A stretch of 64,000 nt of DNA from Caenorhabditis elegans (GCF_000002985.6 NC_003280.10:5576501-5640500), one strand, 5' to 3'; shown: positions 37,301-49,960, counted from the stretch's first letter. Program-made: numbers and translations. Notes: a model not told the origin generated them from the letters alone.

Positions 37301-39029
37301 CATTGATAAGAAATCGAAAACAAGAAACAAATGAAAAGTGAAAATGTAATTAAAGTTGAAAGTTGAGAGATGAGATTCATCCCTCAAACCGGATACATTT
37401 TATACCACTTGTATGGCCCTACACGCTCCGCCCATTCAGCTTGATGTCAGGGAATCTATGCATCTTCTCTGCCAATGGCATCTCGAAGTAATCGTGATTT
37501 TTCTCCCCGTCTCATGTTCTCATGCACTATTTCGTAGTTACAGAATTTTTCTCTTCTTGCAGATTTAAAGGGATTAAGAGACGCAGAACTAATGAGGAAA
37601 CAGGAATAAAGGAATGAAATACAAATGGCACAATTGTGACTGTTGTCACTTTGAAAGTTTATGAAATGGTCAAGGCAGACAGGGGAAAGTTGGGAAGAAA
37701 AATGAGAGAAAATGAACGAAACGATGCAATTAGTGTCCTTCTGGATGTATGACCATTTAAAAAGAAAGTTGTTTTACTGACTAACTGAGAAAACGAGTAA
37801 CAATGGCAAAATGTTCTAAACGCGGCAGCAGGCGTAACTAGAATATTCATTGGTTTTCACGTTTTCAAGATGTTACGTCAGAATTCTGGAAAAAGAGTGA
37901 AATGGGAAGTGTCAATCAAATGGACAATTACTTCTTTGGGAAGGGTTTTTTGACCTAACATTGGGGACGCAATACCGTAAATTTTAGCAATGAGTTTGTT
38001 AGTAAAATTTGGTAATATTTGTAGGCGAGACCTCTTGGAAGAGCATTAAGATTGCATTGAAAGTGGGTCTATTTAATATCTTGTTAAGCGTCTTCCTAAT
38101 AAAGACTGTAGGACGGTAGTATGATTATGACTAAATTTTAGACGTACAAACTCCCACCATGTCTAAAACTACAGTAACCTAAGATTCAAAAAAAAATTCT
38201 TAGTTAGCATAGCATTTTCGCTCTCCAAGAATCATGTCGTCAACCTTGAATTCATTTTTTCAATATTCATACTTTTGATTAACTTTCTAATTTTTCTAGG
38301 TAATATAAAAACTTATTTAACTAGAAACATGGCAAGTTTTTTTTTTTAATTTGCCGATTGCTTTGTCCGGCGGCCCGTGAAGCAAATAAAAATCCAGTAA
38401 CTTACCAATTAGTTGGGCGTTAGTCCACAACACAATGTTCGATAAAATGTCAAATCAGGAAATATGATATTACAACTCGGTAAACAACTTAATTAAATTG
38501 AATTTTGCTTGAGAAAACGAAGAAAATAATTCCGAATGGAGAAAAGTTTCGAAAAAAAAGTAACAAAAAGGTATGCTTTGAATTTCAGAAAAGAAATTGT
38601 TGTTGTTTTTTCATAAAAATTTGGAAGTGATTAGAATACAGAAAATCGAAAAAACAAAAACTATACGATGTGTAGTATATTCCCATGAAATCAAAATAGT
38701 AGTCGTATGATATATTTTTCTAGTTGAGAATATTACAATATCACTACTACAACAATGTTCAAGTTTTCCCACAAGTTGGTCACATGGCCATTGAGTTTTG
38801 CTCCTACTCGTGCCACTGGGAATTTCTTGTTTTTGATAACTTTTTTTGAGTTTATAGACAATTGTTACCGATGTTTTCAATGTAAGGAATAATTATCTAA
38901 TTTTTTGGGAACAGGAAGTTAAGCTTAAAGCTCAGTTAAGCGAAAAAGAAGAAATGCAAAAAGAAATGCAGTAAGAACAAAAATTGCAAAACTACAACAT
39001 TATCAATGCTCAAAATTGTGAACCTTTTG

Positions 39030-39320
39030 CCGCAAAAATACGGTACCCGGTCTCGACGCGGCCGATTTTTCAAATGCGAAAATGTTTGCGCCTTTAAGGA
39101 GTACTGCGAGTACTGTGCTCCTCGATCTTAAAATTTGAGATTTTTTTTTCGATTTTTTGAGAGTTTTACTCTTATCTCCTCAAAATTTAGGGAAAACGAA
39201 AAAAAGCCATTCAAAAGCAAAGCAGATTCCGCAAAAACAAAGTTATACGCTACAGTACTCATTAAAGGCGCACACACTTTTAAGTCCAAAAAAAGTAGTC
39301 GTGTCGACACCTATTATCAG
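39030..39320. repeat. Dispersed hairpin repeat, copy 4
   Basis: Left arm at 39033-39110 (ATACGGTACCCGGTCTCGAC, GCGCCTTTAAGGAGTACTG) and right arm at 39248-39312 (ACAGTACTCATTAAAGGCGC, GTCGTGTCGACACC). This is the best preserved copy and can fold into a long hairpin with a roughly 140-bp loop. Confidence 0.8.
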
Positions 39321-40334
39321 GCACCTATTTTTTGAGGCCAAAATCGCAATGTTCAGCATAATAATACTAAAATTTTTTAAATGTTTAGTATAAAAATAGA
39401 AGCTTACCACATAGTCTAATTTATTCTGGAACAGGAAAAAACCAAAAATAAACTCCAATCTACCTTTTTTAGATTCACCTGTCTTACCACAAATTTCAAA
39501 AATAACGGAATATAAATTCAGATGTTACGACTACATCTTGCCGTATTGGAACTCTAGACAACAACATCACTATTTTAGACACCTGCACTAGTACGACTAG
39601 AAAAAAGTTTGAAGGATCATCAGGAGAATTACATTTTGACGTGGAAAAGTGTAAAAATGGGGATTCTGAAAATTTAACTTTTGTCTAAACTGATGGATTT
39701 TCAAAACTTAATACTTCCGAGTTCCTGTAGGATTTTTTAAAACTTTCTGTCGGCTATTTTTTGTTTTACATAGCTTCACATAATAAAGTTTATTTTTTGA
39801 CACAATAACTCTGTGAAACCGAATTATGTAGACGGGCGGCCACCTCGACGTGATATTCTTTCACTTTGTGACGTATATTCCTAAGTTTGTCTAAGTTCAT
39901 TTATATTAAGTTCCCATGTGTATCCAATTCCCTTGCTCCAGAGTGATTTTCTGGGCTCTTTCACGTCAGAACTTTGTAGATGGAAGAAACCTTTTTTAGA
40001 ATTCTGAAAAAAAGGAAGTGAGGTCGATTATTAAATAAAATAGAAAACAGTTGGAGGAAAAGAATAAATAACATAAATGATGATAAATGAGGTGATAGTA
40101 CGCGCAGAAAACAAGAAATCAGATAGAGTGAACGAATATTGATGACATTTTTTGACAGTTGAACGATCAGAGTCTATTGACTGTAATTCATTATATTACA
40201 GTTACAATAAAATCTTGTATTGGATACGGGAAACGAGATTGTCACTGATTAAAGTAAATTGATTTTATGTGTTTCATCTTATGAAACTTTTATCTTTAGT
40301 TAATTCAGAATTACTAAATGTCGAATTTTAAAAA

Positions 40335-40565
40335 AATACGGTGCCCGGTTTCAACACGGCACGTGTTTGTTAAATGCGAAAAGGTGTGTTCCTTCAAAAA
40401 GTACTTAAAAATGTTAAAATTTGTTTTTACATTTTTAATCGACAAATATGAAAAGTTTTCTTTAAATTAGTTTGAAATTACATATCTCTTTAAAGGCCCA
40501 CTCGTTTTGTACAGAAAAATAACGTGTCGAGACTGGGCTGCGTATTTTTGGCGCAAAAATTGCAA
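40335..40565. repeat. Dispersed hairpin repeat, copy 5
   Basis: Left arm about 40337-40405 (ATACGGTGCCCGGTTTCAAC, TGTGTTCCTTCAAAAAGTACT); right arm about 40485-40552 (CTTTAAAGGCCCACTCGTTT, CGTGTCGAGACTGGGC), inverted. Confidence 0.7.
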
Positions 40566-40779
40566 AAGTCGCGTCTGGGTAATATCACCAACTAAGTATC
40601 TCGGCTCACATCATACTAGAATTACGGTTCAAACTTTGAAAATTCATTCAAAAGATCATATCTAAAAATTAATTTACAAATAAAATTATCATGTTTACAA
40701 GAAATATACAAAAAAACCAATTCAAAAATAAAAAAATACTCCAAAGTTTTCAATTTATTCTACAAAATGCATCAGTTAT

Positions 40780-42780
40780 TCACAGTTTTCCTTCGGTGAA
40801 CTTGCGGAGAAGGCTCTCCAATTTCATTGCTCCTGGCATATCACCGGAGATTTGGAGCTTCTTTGTCATCAGAGCAGTCGTCGGACGGAGTTTTCCAGTG
40901 AAGAGTGGAGCGAAATGTTCTGGAGCAAGTGTGAATTTAACATCAGCTTTGCCTGAAGCCTTCTTATCTGTCAGTGCTCCTTCTCCGTTTTTCAAGTCCA
41001 AAGTAATGATTCTCTCGCTTTTTGTAGTTGGGTCTAAAGAAATTCATATAGAACTATAGATTTCAAACGGAATTGACCTTTTAACAAGAATTCATACACG
41101 AATCCAGTTTTCTTTACAATATCAGCATTAAGCAGGCGCTTTGCAGATGTGAATATCTGTTTGATCTCTTCTTCAACAACTCCGGCTTCGTGAGTCTTAT
41201 TCTTTTTTCCGATCTGTGCTCCAGATGAGAACTTGTGATCGTAAGTTCCTGCAGGAATAAAGAAATCGGGCATCAATGGAGCATCTGGCACACATGCATA
41301 TCTGGAAAAATTAATAAATTCCAATTATCCAGAAAATGAGCAATTACCTATCAAAATCAGTAACTCCTTCAGCTTTCAGAATATCTTCATCAATGCAGAA
41401 ATTTCCAGTAAAATCCTTGGAGTTTTTGGATAGAACTGCATATGCTGCATCAGCCATAATTGATGGTTTACGGCTTCCAGCTTCTCCTCCTTTGTCAGAA
41501 AGCATTTCCATTGCAGCAGTCCAAATTGCGGTCAGTGGCCATAGAGCGTTCACAGCAATACCTGAATTATGGAAATTAAAATAACGATGAAAATTAATAT
41601 TTTACTATTATAAATGTTCGATATACTGAAATTTCTTACACAAAAATATGGTACTCGGTACGTACAAAAGTATGTGCACCTTTACGGGGTACTGTATCCA
41701 ATGGTGGCATTTTTCGACTTTTTCGATTTTTCGATGTGTTTCAGTGAAAATCGAAAAATCGAAAGTTTTCGATTTTTCGATTCTATGGAAAATCTAAAAA
41801 TCGAAAAAATGTTCAGAAAATTGATTATAAAATTTTTTATCTAATTTTGCTTATAATGATGAGAAAAAACATAGAAATTTCTTCTAAAAAGAGGGATAAT
41901 GGCCAAAATATTAAGCTGATTTTTGAAACATCGAAAGAGAACTATATTATTAAATTTTTCGATTTTCAAAAAAAAACCGAAAAACGACTGTAGCCCCTAA
42001 CACTTCGGATAGTTAGGAGCTACAGTACTCACTGTACGTATTTTTTAAAAATATTTCGAGATTTTCAAAAATCGAATATTTTTTCAAATATATTACCATG
42101 TGGTCTGAATTCTTCATGCTGCCCGAGAACACACATCGACATTCCATACTTGGCCATTGTATAGGCAACATGATTAGCAAACCAGCGAGTCTCCATCAAA
42201 AGTGGAGGTGAAATGTTCAGAACGTGCGGATTCTTTCCAGATTTCAGATATGGCAAACAAGTTTTTGTCATGAGGAATGTTCCACGTGTATTGATCGAGT
42301 GCATCAAGTCGTAGCGCTTCATTTCAGTATTTTCTGTGTCGGTAAGTGAAATTGCTGAAGCATTGTTGATAAGGATATCAATTCCTCCGAACTTTTTTAC
42401 AGCTTCTTCAACTGATGCTTTCACAGAAGCTTCATCTCGAACATCGACGATGCATGGAAGGGCTTTTCCTCCGGCCTAGAAATAATTGTTTTTTGTTTAA
42501 AAAAACTTCCTTAAAATTATTTATATCCAGCAATTTTCTATATTACCTTCTCAATCTCTTCAGCAGCAGAGTAAATGGTTCCAGGAAGTTTTGGATGAGC
42601 TGTGGCTGTCTTTGCTGCCACCACAATATTTGCACCATCTTTTGCCAATTTCAGTGCGATTTCCTTTCCAATTCCTCGAGAAGCGCCAGTAATCAGAACT
42701 GTTCGCCCGACAAATTTTCTGTAGAATCAGAACTTTATTATACGGGAAGTTATTTATATAACTCACCCAGTGTTGAACAT
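40780..42780 (-). CDS. dhs-6: DHS-6, short-chain dehydrogenase with SCP2 domain (HSDL2 type)
   Basis: Six exons: 42780-42767, 42718-42547, 42475-42097, 41561-41348, 41301-41078 and 41033-40780, giving 418 residues, the same length as human HSDL2. The N-terminal Rossmann domain shows the NAD(P)-binding TGASRGIGKEIA, the structural NNAS, and the catalytic YTMAK (Tyr-x3-Lys) with upstream Ser. The C-terminal ~110 residues form an SCP2 sterol-carrier domain (KADVKFTLAPEHFAPLFTGK to MPGAMKLESLLRKF). The C-terminus EGKL is close to, but not a canonical, peroxisomal PTS1. HSDL2-type proteins act in fatty-acid or lipid metabolism of peroxisomes and mitochondria; the substrate is not established. Exon 1 codes for only four residues plus two bases. 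Intron 3 holds a hairpin repeat. Confidence 0.93.
41640..42030. repeat. Dispersed hairpin repeat, copy 6 (dhs-6 intron)
   Basis: Arms at about 41642-41695 (AAAATATGGTACTCGGTACG, TGTGCACCTTTACGGGGTAC) and 42014-42028 (CTACAGTACTCAC). Between them are repeated CGATTTTTCGA palindromes at 41715-41800 that can pair among themselves. Confidence 0.6.
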
Positions 42781-43422
42781 TTTATTATTGACACTGTCTT
42801 CAAAGGATTACTGTAGAATCTGAAACTCCGAAATTTAGAATTAATTCGGCGAGCCAAGAAGAGAAACAATAATTTTTTTTAATTTTGAAAACAAACGGGA
42901 AAAAAAATCGGGATCAATGGAAAAGATTGTTGTTGTCCTCCTGTTCTACTTATCTTCCCTCGAGACTGGAGACGCAGGCATAACTAGTGGGAGAATACAC
43001 ATAAGACTACGTTCTAGGTGAAAACCATGGACCTATAGGTCAAAGTACAGTCTATCACTGTACATACAAGACTACTCGTAAGAGAGATTAATAATTATTC
43101 GGAAAAAATTGAGAAGTAGTTGCGATGAGCGTAGAATATAAACAATCATAAATTAACTTCATAAGAAAAACCAAAAAAATTTACTAAACTTATTATGAAC
43201 CATGGATACAAAATAATTGGGAGATAAGAGAAAAAAAGGAAGTTTAGGACCAAAACGAAAAGACAACAACAGGAGAAAGTGGTATAAATAAACGGAGAGA
43301 TGTTTTTAATTTTCAACAAGAGATATAATGTTAACAAACGAGTGGGAGTTGGTGTGAAACTAAACGAAATTAACCGGAAATCAACCAGTCATGTTTCGTT
43401 TAGCTCAAATACTTTTTAAGGA
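42781..43422. other. Intergenic between eif-3.L and dhs-6
   Basis: About 640 bp containing the dhs-6 promoter and the eif-3.L 3' UTR. No additional gene seen. A minus-strand hydrophobic open frame at 43146-43337 is AT-rich and unsupported. Confidence 0.6.
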
Positions 43423-45981
43423 TCATGGTTTCTGGATATCGAGTCGTTTGAGCACATCCTGAACCTCTTGCAACTTCTGAATATGTCGAATGAAATGTTC
43501 ACCGACGTGACGAGCAACTTTGGTATCGGCAATATTGATCATATCACGGTCTACGTAAAAGTCAATATCTGTTTGTGGCTCATCGTCGTCTGCTGATGAT
43601 GGTCCGGCTTCTTTGCCAAGCTCATTGACGATCATCTGAAATTCAAAATATTACATCAACACTCGAGATCATCGGAAATTCTTATATATACCTTGTAAGT
43701 GAGAAGCTTTCCAATGAACGAATCATAGTGCTCATCATCAACATCCATGAACGACGCAAGCTTCTTAGTTGGAAGTGTTGTGTAAAGTTTCAGGTATCCA
43801 CGAAGAACTGGTAACGCCATCTGTGATTCAATACCTTCCAGGAAAGATTGAGTTTGACGAAGAAGTGGTTCTTTCGATTGGTTGACTCCCTCATAGACAA
43901 CTGTGGTTGGAGACAAGAACTTTGGACATCTGCAACAATACAATACTATACAATTACTTGACTAATTTCGTTTCCTACCCAGTAGCAAAAGCATTTCTGA
44001 ATTCATCGATATTCCCGTTCGCCATGTGCATCATACGCTCACCACATCGCTCCGAAAGCTGAGAAGCAATGCTTTCATCGATTCTTTGTGGCTGGATGGC
44101 GAGGCAGATTGCAAGAAGATGGAAAAGCTGATCCCACGTCTTTCCAATCTGAAATCGGCAGAATATTATTGGGTCTTCATTAGATATTCAATTATTGTGC
44201 AAATATTGTGCAAAAAATTTAGAAAGTACTCACAACATCATATTGGAAGTTCTTTTTCGATGGCTGCTGATTTTGAACACTCTTTGTTCTTTGAATATAA
44301 AGCAGACAATTGACGAACATCTTTGTAGCTTCTCCGTAATTTCTCATCATCAAATGAGAAAATCCAACAAAGTAATGGAGAGTAACAAGGCAAGTTGGAA
44401 CTGTATTGTAGATTCCTTTTGGATCAATATCCACGTATTGCACGGTTTTCAAAGCCTGATGATAGTCTCCTAGAAGAACGTGAGTGCGGAGAAGTCCGAT
44501 GAGAGCGAAATATCCAAGCTTGAAGTAGAGATCCGATTGACCGAATTCATCGGCGACCGAATCCGGATTGCGTTTTTCCTGGAACGACTGTAGAGTTGAA
44601 AGCAAAAAAATAATATTGAATTAAACAAACCTTCAATGCCTTGAGCTGCTCCACAATTTGGGATTTTGATAGAAGCGAATAGAGAATGTTGAGAACTGGA
44701 TAGATATTCCACGCGTTCTGATTTTCTTCGATATTGATGAGATCTTCAACTTCATCAGCATTGCGTTTTCCTGGGTTAGCCTTGTAGAGACAGAATGCCT
44801 GAATATTTATATTACGTACAAACTCTACCAAAAAATATTACCTGGAATTGATAGACGAATTCGTCGATAATATCCCAAAGCCACACGTTAGGGAGAGACA
44901 ATGGAATTGGATCCTTGCTTGAGAGAAGCTCAGAGAATAACTCTTGATAGTTCATGAACGACTCATAGCGATGGACAAGGAGTGGTCCACGAGTATTTCT
45001 TGCATACAGCTGGCGATAATAGAGTTCCTTGTAGAGAATTATGAACAACTTGTTGCCAGGTCCAATAATTCTTTCGACAACATTCTCATCGGGCCACATG
45101 CGATCACGGAAGAATCTGAAATTAAAAGATAAATAGAAAACAATTTGAGATTATTAAATATTACCTCTCGGTGAGATCTGGAAAAGCTTGATCGTAGAGA
45201 GTCAAAATTTCCGGCACATTTTGTTCGTCAACCATGCGGGAAAAGTAGACCAGGTAGTCGGCGACCTCATTTGGAACTCCATCCTCATCGGCTGAAGCTG
45301 TTAAAAATTAAGAAATGAGATAAGTTTGTGTTGTTAACAAGCACCTAAATAACTACCATAAATATGTTTATAGAATTACTCTATTGATTGATTATCAATT
45401 TTTCTTTTGAAAAGATTTCACAATGCACGATCATTGATCCTCTGATACTCAACTTCTCTCTCGGGCTTTTAAATGATTAACTTCTTATGAACTCTTATGA
45501 ACACCTTTTCATTTATTATTTCTTTCAAATGAATAAAGCTGTGATTCATTTAATCTGAGATTTGAGGATATTCGACACCGAAAAACACTGAAAATGACAA
45601 AAGTAGTCATTTTCATATACAATGAGGGAGTTCTGAGAATTGGCATTGATTCTTCACTGTAACAGTATTTGGAAAATTTGGTTTTTCTGAATTTTATGTA
45701 TTTTGCTCATGGAATGTTAATCTGCAGTTTTTATGCAAAATTATTTCAGACCAAATTCTCCAAATGTCTGTTTGCCGAATTAAAATAAATCGGTTAATCA
45801 AAAAAGGACCGAGTCTTCAGTCTTTTCGAACTGTTTCAAATTTTAACATTTTTCAACTCATTTTACTCTTATTCATCAATTCTGAAAAATAGCATTCTGT
45901 GAACTTACAAGAAAAGGTGTTGGTGCGACGACGATCAGAGTGATCTTCAGTGGATAAATCGAATTCCACGCGTCGAGACAT
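43423..45981 (-). CDS. eif-3.L: Translation initiation factor eIF3 subunit L
   Basis: Eight exons: 45981-45909, 45297-45165, 45115-44842, 44798-44631, 44587-44234, 44148-43979, 43929-43692 and 43635-43423, total 540 residues, the family's usual length. The start MSRRVEFDLSTEDHSDRRR is followed by conserved eIF3l segments: MWPDENVVERIIGPGNKLFI, NVWLWDIIDEFVYQFQ, FYVDRDMINIADTKVARHVG. The PCI-domain region occupies the C-terminal part. eIF3l is a non-core subunit of eIF3 on the 40S ribosome. It is divergently transcribed from the npl-4 gene with 415 bp between the ATGs. Its intron 1 (45908-45298) contains a dispersed repeat. A truncated copy of the 5' end lies at 53526-54443. Confidence 0.95.
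45420..45806. repeat. Dispersed repeat in eif-3.L intron 1
   Basis: Sequence from CACAATGCACGATCATTGAT to ATAAATCGGTTAATC recurs inverted at 49690-49960, in the block copy at about 53880-54270, and in part at 61110-61300. Shared strings include ATGCCAATTCTCAGA and TTTTCGGTGT (or complements). It carries no coding sequence and looks like an old transposon-derived repeat. Confidence 0.7.
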
Positions 45982-46396
45982 TACTGAAAGAAGGTTTTTA
46001 TATTGATATTATTTAAATGTCAAACTAAATTCGAAAAGGTACGCTAAAATTAAGAGAAAACATTTTTTTAATTGTAAAATTTGATGAAAGGAATTGGAAA
46101 ATGTGATGGAAAAAAGAAAATTGCAAGCGTTGCATGGGATTTCGCAAGAGTGCCGCACGGTTTTTTGTGTACGCATTTGCTCGTCATTCATGTTGTCTAG
46201 GCAGTTTTGATGACATTTTTTATTCTAAAAACAAAATGTTTTATTTCATTTGCTGTTTAATGTTTGAATATGTATGGAAACTAATTTGATACCCTTTCCG
46301 CTGCATTATTTTTGCAAAATCTCAAAATTATATATCTTCAATTCACTACCTAGAAGGCATATCTTCCTGCATTTAAAAATCTATTTTATTTCAGAT
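45982..46396. promoter_or_regulatory. Divergent promoter eif-3.L / npl-4 (left copy)
   Basis: 415 bp separate the two start codons. The + side ends in TTTATTTCAG two bases before the npl-4 ATG, a trans-splice acceptor. No TATA box is apparent. The whole interval is duplicated at 54444-54858 with no difference that I noticed. Confidence 0.6.
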
Positions 46397-48217
46397 ATGG
46401 TAATTGAAGTCCCTCAAACTGAGCGTGTCAACGACGTTGATGTTTTTTTAAGCACGCAAGATGGTCAAATTCAGCGTCCAAAAGGGCCCAACTGTCGGCA
46501 TCCTGTACGTCAAAAGTGCACTAATTGTTTGCCTGTTGATGTAAGTGATATTTTCTGTTGTTTTCATAGAAACTAATATCAATATTTACAGCCATTCGAT
46601 GAAGAATATTTGAAAGAAAAAGATATCAAGCATATGAGCTTCCATGCACATGTTCGCAAGCTCCTTGGATCCCAGGGGAAGGGCACGACTCTCAAAAAAC
46701 CGCTGGAAAACTTTCGATGTTCATTAAAACCCAACTGTGATGCTCACAAGCCGTTCCCGAAAGGAATTTGCACTAAATGCAAACCACAGGTTGTAACATT
46801 GAATCGTCAAAAGTTTCGTCATGTTGATAACATTCAAATTGAAAATCAAGAGCTTGTAAATCAGTTTTTGGATTATTGGAGACTATCGGGCCATCAGCGT
46901 GTTGGATTTTTAATTGGACAGTATCAGCCTCACCTTGAAGTTCCACTAGGAATCAAGGTAAGTTCAGTACTTCATCACTCATTTCTTGAGACGAGTTATT
47001 TCATTGCTCATACTTTCAGGCTACAGTGGCTGCAATTTATGAACCTCCACAACACTGCCGTGAAGATGGAATTGAGTTTTTGGAGGATAAAAATCAAAAA
47101 ACTATTGACAATTTGCTGGAAATGCTTGGCTTGCAACGTGTTGGATGGATCTTCACAGATTGTTGGACAGCTAATAGTGCTGAAGGAACTGTACATTATA
47201 CACGGCACAAGGTGAGAACAATCTCGAAGAGAAGCCCAAAAAACGAATAATTTTTCAGGATTCCTTCTTCCTATCAGCTGAGGAATGCATCACCGCAGCA
47301 ATGCTTCAAAATCAACATCCAAACATCACAGAGTACTCGATGGATCGTCACTATGGATCCAAATTTGTGACCGTTGTTGCATCTGGTGATGAATCGATGC
47401 ATGTTAATTTCCACGGATATCAAGTTTCAAATCAATGTGCGGCCATGGTTGAAGCTGATATTCTCTGTCCAACACTGTACACTCCTGAATTGGCTTATGT
47501 TCGAGAGACACCATTATCCGAAGAACATTATATAACTGATGTTCAATTTTCGATGAAAAATGAATACGGAGCCGAGGTTATGAAAAACGGACGACCACTT
47601 CCAGTTGAATATTTGCTGGTGGATGTTCCTGCTGGAATGCCAAAAGAGCCTCACTACACGTTCCACGTTGGCACATCTAATAAATCGAAGAGTGCCAAAT
47701 TTAATGTTGAAAATCGACAAGCAATTGGACAACTTCAAGGAGGTGCAAATTTGATTCAATATTCATCCGAATTCTCTACAAATCAATTTTTGGAACAGGC
47801 TACAAACTTCCACTTTTTGCTCTATTTAGTAACCAATGACCAAGTGCAGATTTCTGATGAATGGATGAAACGATTGTGTGATGCAGTTAAAGCTCAGGAC
47901 AGAGGAACTGCAATGGAATGGGCTCAGGAATGTGAAGATTGGCATCAGTTGATGGCTTTAGCGCATGCTAATGGAGGAAGCGGCAATGACGGTAAGCTAT
48001 TATTTTAGTGTGTTTTTGCTTCTCCGCTTTCACGAAGAATTTTTTATATCAATTTCTCATAGTTTCAGATATTCCTGTCATTCCAAATGGTGATCCTTTC
48101 TCCGGATCAAGCAGTGGTGGATCAAGAGGAGCCGTTTGGAGCTGTGGACACTGTACATTCCAAAACGAAGCAGGAAGACAGGATTGCTCGATGTGTGGAT
48201 TGCCAGCTGCCGATTAA
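46397..48217 (+). CDS. npl-4.2: NPL4 homologue, left copy (probably NPL-4.2)
   Basis: Five exons: 46397-46540, 46592-46957, 47020-47211, 47259-47991 and 48069-48217, giving 527 residues. The zf-NPL4 domain has paired Cys/His motifs ([31 protein letters not shown]). It is followed by the MPN-like NPL4 core ([36 protein letters not shown]). A C-terminal RanBP2/NZF finger follows ([21 protein letters not shown]). NPL4 pairs with UFD1 to deliver ubiquitinated substrates to p97/CDC-48. The ~100-residue N-terminal UBX-like domain found in human NPL4 is absent. The ATG follows a trans-splice acceptor and no upstream exon is visible. It differs from the right copy at residue 3 (Ile/Leu) and residue 408 (Thr/Lys), with three further changes in exon 5. 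Which copy bears .1 or .2 is from memory. Confidence 0.9.
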
Positions 48218-49932
48218 AAATTATCATCTCAAAAAGTATATTTATTGAATGTTATTATTCTACTCGGTTTCTGTAAATTTCTATTCATTTTCCCGCTTTT
48301 CTACTAGTGTATTTCTACTGGTATGCTCTGTAAAGTCACCCACAAATGAATTCTTTTCTCCATATTTTTCATGAAGACAAATTAAGAATTAATTCTAAAA
48401 CAAAAGCAAAGCTTTAGGAGAATTTGGAAAAAATAACTTTGTTGCATCTGGTGAAAAAAAATAACACTTTATTTTTTATTATATCATCGTTTTTTTAATT
48501 ATTCACAACTGGTGGAATACCAGTATTAAATATCGCAAATTATCGAATCGGAGTTGGACCCGTGGAATCGAAGATGGTGAGTATTTCAAATCTTTTTCCC
48601 TCTTGCAGGCGATGAAAAGAAGAAAGAAGATTGTGATGAATTGAAGAAGAAAGAAGAAAGAAGAAATAATAAAAAAACCCTAAGCTAAGATAATCTGTAA
48701 CTATAGTGTAGTCATATAATTTGCTACTATAGTTTAGACTCACCGAAACCTAATCTAGGTGATGAACATTTTGTATAGACTTTTGTGAAAAGTTGAAACT
48801 GTAGTTTTCCCGCTTCTCGTTATTCAATTAGGAACTTCCATACTAAGACTACTAAGTTCATTCATCTTCTTGATTGTGTAAGATCCGGTAAACTGAGGAG
48901 ACAATTTATCGCGTTTTTCTTTTTGTAGAAGTGCTTAATTCCCCTTTTGAAAACAGCATCATCGATCTTCTCAGTTTATTCATAAGACGAATTCCTCTTT
49001 TCAATCTAACTCTTGATTTTCCGCTAAGTTTCTTATTAGTGACTTCGTAGCTTCTTGATTTGCTTTCTCTTCAGACCTTTTCCAGAATGATAAGAAACCG
49101 AGCTAACTCATTGTTGACAATTCAGCTTTCCTAAATTTCCTTTCTATTCGGATACAAAATTATTTCCTTGATCGGAGACTGAGGCACTCCAAAATGATTG
49201 AAGACTCTTTCATTTTTAGATTATTCGATTTCTTTTTGTTCAGCAAGCAGACATTTGGAGAATTTGGTCTGAAATTATAGAACTACTTAAAGGGATATAA
49301 TTTTTTGCATAAAAACAATTTGTATCGAGACCGGATACCGTATTTTTGCTGTAAAAGTCGCAGAATTTCGCGTATGGGTAATATCCACTTTAATTTGTGA
49401 CAGATCCGGTCTGCAGATTAACATATTAGATTTTTAATATTCAACAAAGAGCAAAATACATAAAATACAGAAAACCAAATCCTCCAAATACGCGTGGTGT
49501 CAGGCTGCCCCATATCAGCTTGATCTACAAAAAATGCGGGAATTTTCTCCCAGAAAAATGTGACGTCAGCACGCTCTTAACCATGCAAAATTGGTTGAGA
49601 TGTCTGTATCTCAACTCCCGCATTTTTCGAAGATCAAACCAACATTGGACATTCTGACACCCAAATTTGGGCATTCTGACACCCTTTTTTGATTAACCGA
49701 TACTGTTACTATTTAGTTAAAAATCAATGCCAATTCTCAGAACTCCCTCGTTGGATATGAAAAATGACTACTTTTGTCATTTTCAGTGTTTTTCGGTGTC
49801 GAATATCCTCAAATCTCATATTGCACAGCTTTATTCATTTGAAAGAAACATAATAAATAAAAAGGAGAACAAAGTTCATAATAAGTTCATTTAAAGTCCT
49901 GAAGTCCGAAAGAGAAGTTGAGTATCAAAAGA
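48218..49932. other. npl-4 3' UTR and repeat-rich intergenic sequence
   Basis: 48218-48440 is npl-4 3' UTR-like sequence shared with 56.7-56.85 kb and 57.76-57.98 kb. 48.45-49.25 kb is AT-rich with no gene. A hairpin-repeat arm follows at 49.28-49.38 kb, then an inverted copy of the eif-3.L intron repeat at 49.69-49.96 kb. Confidence 0.6.
49285..49380. repeat. Dispersed hairpin repeat, single arm (copy 7)
   Basis: AAAGGGATATAATTTTTTGC followed by TGTATCGAGACCGGATACCG and TATTTTTGC at 49289-49360. Only the right arm of the family is recognisable. Confidence 0.6.
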
Positions 49933-49960
49933 TCAATGTTCGTGTACAATGACTTGCTTG
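49690..49960. repeat. Inverted copy of the eif-3.L intron repeat
   Basis: Reverse complement of about 45420-45806, with indels. Matching strings are GATTAACCGATA, ATGCCAATTCTCAGAACTCC, GGTGTCGAATATCCTCAAAT and AGAGAAGTTGAGTATCA. A further matching piece lies at 49245-49280. The haspin-like kinase stop codon (49935-49933) lies within it. Confidence 0.7.

Larger units (their letters stand above)
31325..40779. other. 9.4 kb region without a supported gene
   Basis: AT-rich, with homopolymer tracts. It contains hairpin repeats at 39.0-39.3 and 40.3-40.6 kb and a GC-richer patch at 37.38-37.52 kb that may be regulatory. There are also short open pieces with splice-like borders at 36134-36254 (+) and 32848-32918 (-). 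None joins in frame to a neighbour. It probably includes distal regulation of the flanking genes. Confidence 0.5.
45064..48012. repeat. Segmental duplication, left copy
   Basis: This 2.95 kb block is almost identical to 53526-56474 (constant offset 8462). It contains part of eif-3.L exon 3, exons 2 and 1, the divergent promoter, and npl-4 exons 1-4 plus the first 21 bp of intron 4. The left edge falls inside an eif-3.L exon and the right edge inside the npl-4 intron. Confidence 0.95.

Noticed and set aside
46274-46396. Upstream extension of the npl-4 reading frame from ATG 46274
   Set aside because: The extension ([16 protein letters not shown]) shows no NPL4 N-terminal similarity and is crossed by a trans-splice acceptor just before ATG 46397.
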